Assembly (NCBI GenBank): GCA_027575765.1
Contig: JANBPT010000821.1
Location: forward strand, 1 to 21,628
Origin: Tieghemiomyces parasiticus
Lineage: Eukaryota > Kickxellomycota > Dimargaritomycetes > Dimargaritales > Dimargaritaceae
Reading direction: 5' to 3'
Length of the DNA stretch: 21,628 nt
The first letter of the stretch is position 1, and each line of letters starts with the position of its first letter. This document shows, piece by piece, positions 20,194 through 21,628 of this stretch. Under the pieces are notes generated by a model that saw nothing but the letters and a program-made list of their open reading frames with translations, searched no databases and was not told where the DNA came from. A program made the position numbers and the translations under genes.

Positions 20194-20640
20194 CGTTCTG
20201 GTTAACCCTGGCAAGGATTCTAGGATAAAATATATGACATGAGAGGCCAGTGGTTCGTTGTCTTCGTAGGTGCGAAACAGGCGATTGCGAGAGTGGAGTA
20301 GGGAGGTAAAAAATGGTACTAAATATCCGATCTAAGATTGCCGCGAAAGTAAGGGGGGGACCCAGGCGAGTCTATATATCCCATACACCCCCCCAGGATG
20401 TTTCTGGTTTTTACCTCAGAAGCTGGTATGCTGTACCATATCAGGTGGCGCTTTTTTTTTGTTGAGACACACGCAATTCTCGGTGTAAGCGACGGACGGT
20501 CGGCGGGCACGCCCAGTCAGAAGCCATTAAGGCGGTAATGGCGGTGAGAGCCACCGAAGTGCAATGCTCAACTCCGTACAGATGTACCCCCGCCACGCTG
20601 AGCACACTGCCCGCGCCGTTAACACCTCTACTCTGCCTCA
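20194..20640 (-). promoter_or_regulatory. Presumed 5' leader and promoter of the RasGAP gene
   Basis: Upstream of the chosen ATG the frame is open back to TAG at 20332-20334 but contains no ATG, so the extra 46 codons are probably leader sequence. A TATATA motif lies at 20373-20378 on the gene strand, about 180 nt before the ATG, and could serve as a TATA element. A possible leader intron would run from a donor (GAG then GTAAAA) at 20414 to an acceptor (CTTAG) ending at 20332; its phase fits, but its upstream frame has no ATG either. No transcription start can be fixed from sequence alone. Confidence 0.3.
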
Positions 20641-21628
20641 CCAGTAGCGCGACCCGGGACGTCTACCCACCTTCCCACTACCTCCCTACGCGGTCTCATG
20701 TATTTCGTGCAGGGATGTACAGCCTGCCGCCGTCTGCGCGGAATGTCCCTCGCCAATGTGGCCCGACGACGACTTCGGTCGTCATTCATTTCCTAACTCG
20801 AGTTTCCGTCAGGAGTGGAGGAGAGAGAGGAAAAGCTGCAATCCCCCCAATTCGTGTATTATAGAGATTGGCCTCTATGGTCCATTATACGTGCCGTTGG
20901 GGGAAAGGGTCCAACTTGATTATAGGCTCACGGCCTCTCCGGCTTCACATGAAGAGAGGCGCCATCATTATGGGCCGCACCACAACTAATTATCGCCTTG
21001 CGACTCATCCGCCACGCACGCACGCTTGCATATCTGCCCTAGTCGTGCATAAGGGTGATTTGATGTCACTGTCGGACAGGCGACGGTCGCTACTGGCAAA
21101 GGGTGAGCACAAATGAACCAACCACAGCGATTCAGTTTGGTCCCCGGCCCTGTAAGGCGCAAGGACCACACGGTTCACGTAGTGAGAGGTCGTGCCGCCA
21201 CCGAGCACGACGGTCAACGTTGCGAAATCTAAAGGGAGTATCTTGACGGCATGATGATGTATTTATCTCTAGGGAGCTTTATCGAGCCTTTTTAACTCTG
21301 TGACGATTTTCGGACCTCACTAGCCGCCCTCGGACGATGCTTCCTGGCCATTTCTCCAATGCTAATGGGAGGAGGAGGAGAGGGTCTTGACGTTGACGAG
21401 TATGTTTAACCAAGTGTCAGGAGGATGCGAAAATTAAAAAGGTTTCAGTATACGCCCCTCATGCTGCAATCCCATACGGGATCAAGTTGGGCCTGGGAAG
21501 GTGGAAGAGCAAAACGACTGTATTAAGGTGAGAGAATGAACATGCGTGGAGGGGGGGGTGCACAGATACACAGAGGGGATGGTGGGGACCGAAGACATGA
21601 AGTGGGAAGGTGAGGAGGAAACGGACGC
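20641..21628. other. Upstream flank, no confident gene
   Basis: Short frames on both strands lack recognisable domains. A GGA microsatellite (21368-21381) lies in a purine-rich plus-strand tract; the complementary pyrimidine-rich minus strand from 21628 to 21495 looks like intron sequence ahead of a CAG acceptor (see findings). A short ACGC repeat is near 21013. Confidence 0.5.

Noticed and set aside
20331..20510. Upstream coding exon ending at 20415 spliced to 20331
   Set aside because: The phase fits, but the joined frame has no ATG after an upstream TGA, and the BAR domain starts naturally near the ATG at 20193. Kept only as a possible leader intron.
1..21628. tRNA, rRNA and CRISPR features
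   Set aside because: I looked for TFC-loop consensus, rRNA-like blocks and regularly spaced repeats by eye on both strands and saw none; a covariance-model search would be decisive.

Overview
The window looks like nuclear DNA of an intron-rich eukaryote. I favour an early-diverging fungus, but this is inference. The evidence is one gene with 16 short GT-AG introns (49 to 557 nt), pyrimidine tracts before acceptors, long gene-poor flanks with many homopolymer runs, and traces of decayed retroelements. I saw no bacterial operon, tRNA, rRNA or CRISPR array.

The one well-supported gene is on the minus strand (20193 down to 13673). Its 17 exons, assembled by matching splice phases, give an uninterrupted 3501-nt reading frame of 1166 residues plus stop. 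In order it encodes a BAR-like helical bundle, a PH domain, an unrecognised linker, a second PH domain, a C2 domain and a RasGAP domain with an intact arginine finger, then a helical tail. This reads as a membrane-shape-sensing negative regulator of Ras: BAR, PH and C2 bind membrane, and the GAP switches off Ras-GTP there. The N-terminal half is split into small exons (41 to 163 nt). The second PH core, C2 and most of the GAP share one 1295-nt exon. Two splice sites are placed so that alternative use would truncate the protein.

The left 13.6 kb has no confidently callable gene. Most open frames there are short, overlap on both strands and lack recognisable domains. Exceptions worth attention are a frameshifted reverse-transcriptase remnant of non-LTR type (about 10.92-11.41 kb), a weaker gypsy-like RT trace near 9.7-9.85 kb, one minus-strand open frame of 188 codons (8077-8643), and several hairpins with G-run/C-run arms (2157-2196, 7016-7052, 8246-8283, 9666-9686). 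Long stretches show strong purine/pyrimidine strand bias.

The right end (20.2-21.6 kb) holds the presumed promoter of the RasGAP gene and possibly the last exon of another minus-strand gene (very tentative). I found no clear multi-gene system. The most novel element is the domain combination in the RasGAP protein and its possible splice-controlled truncation.
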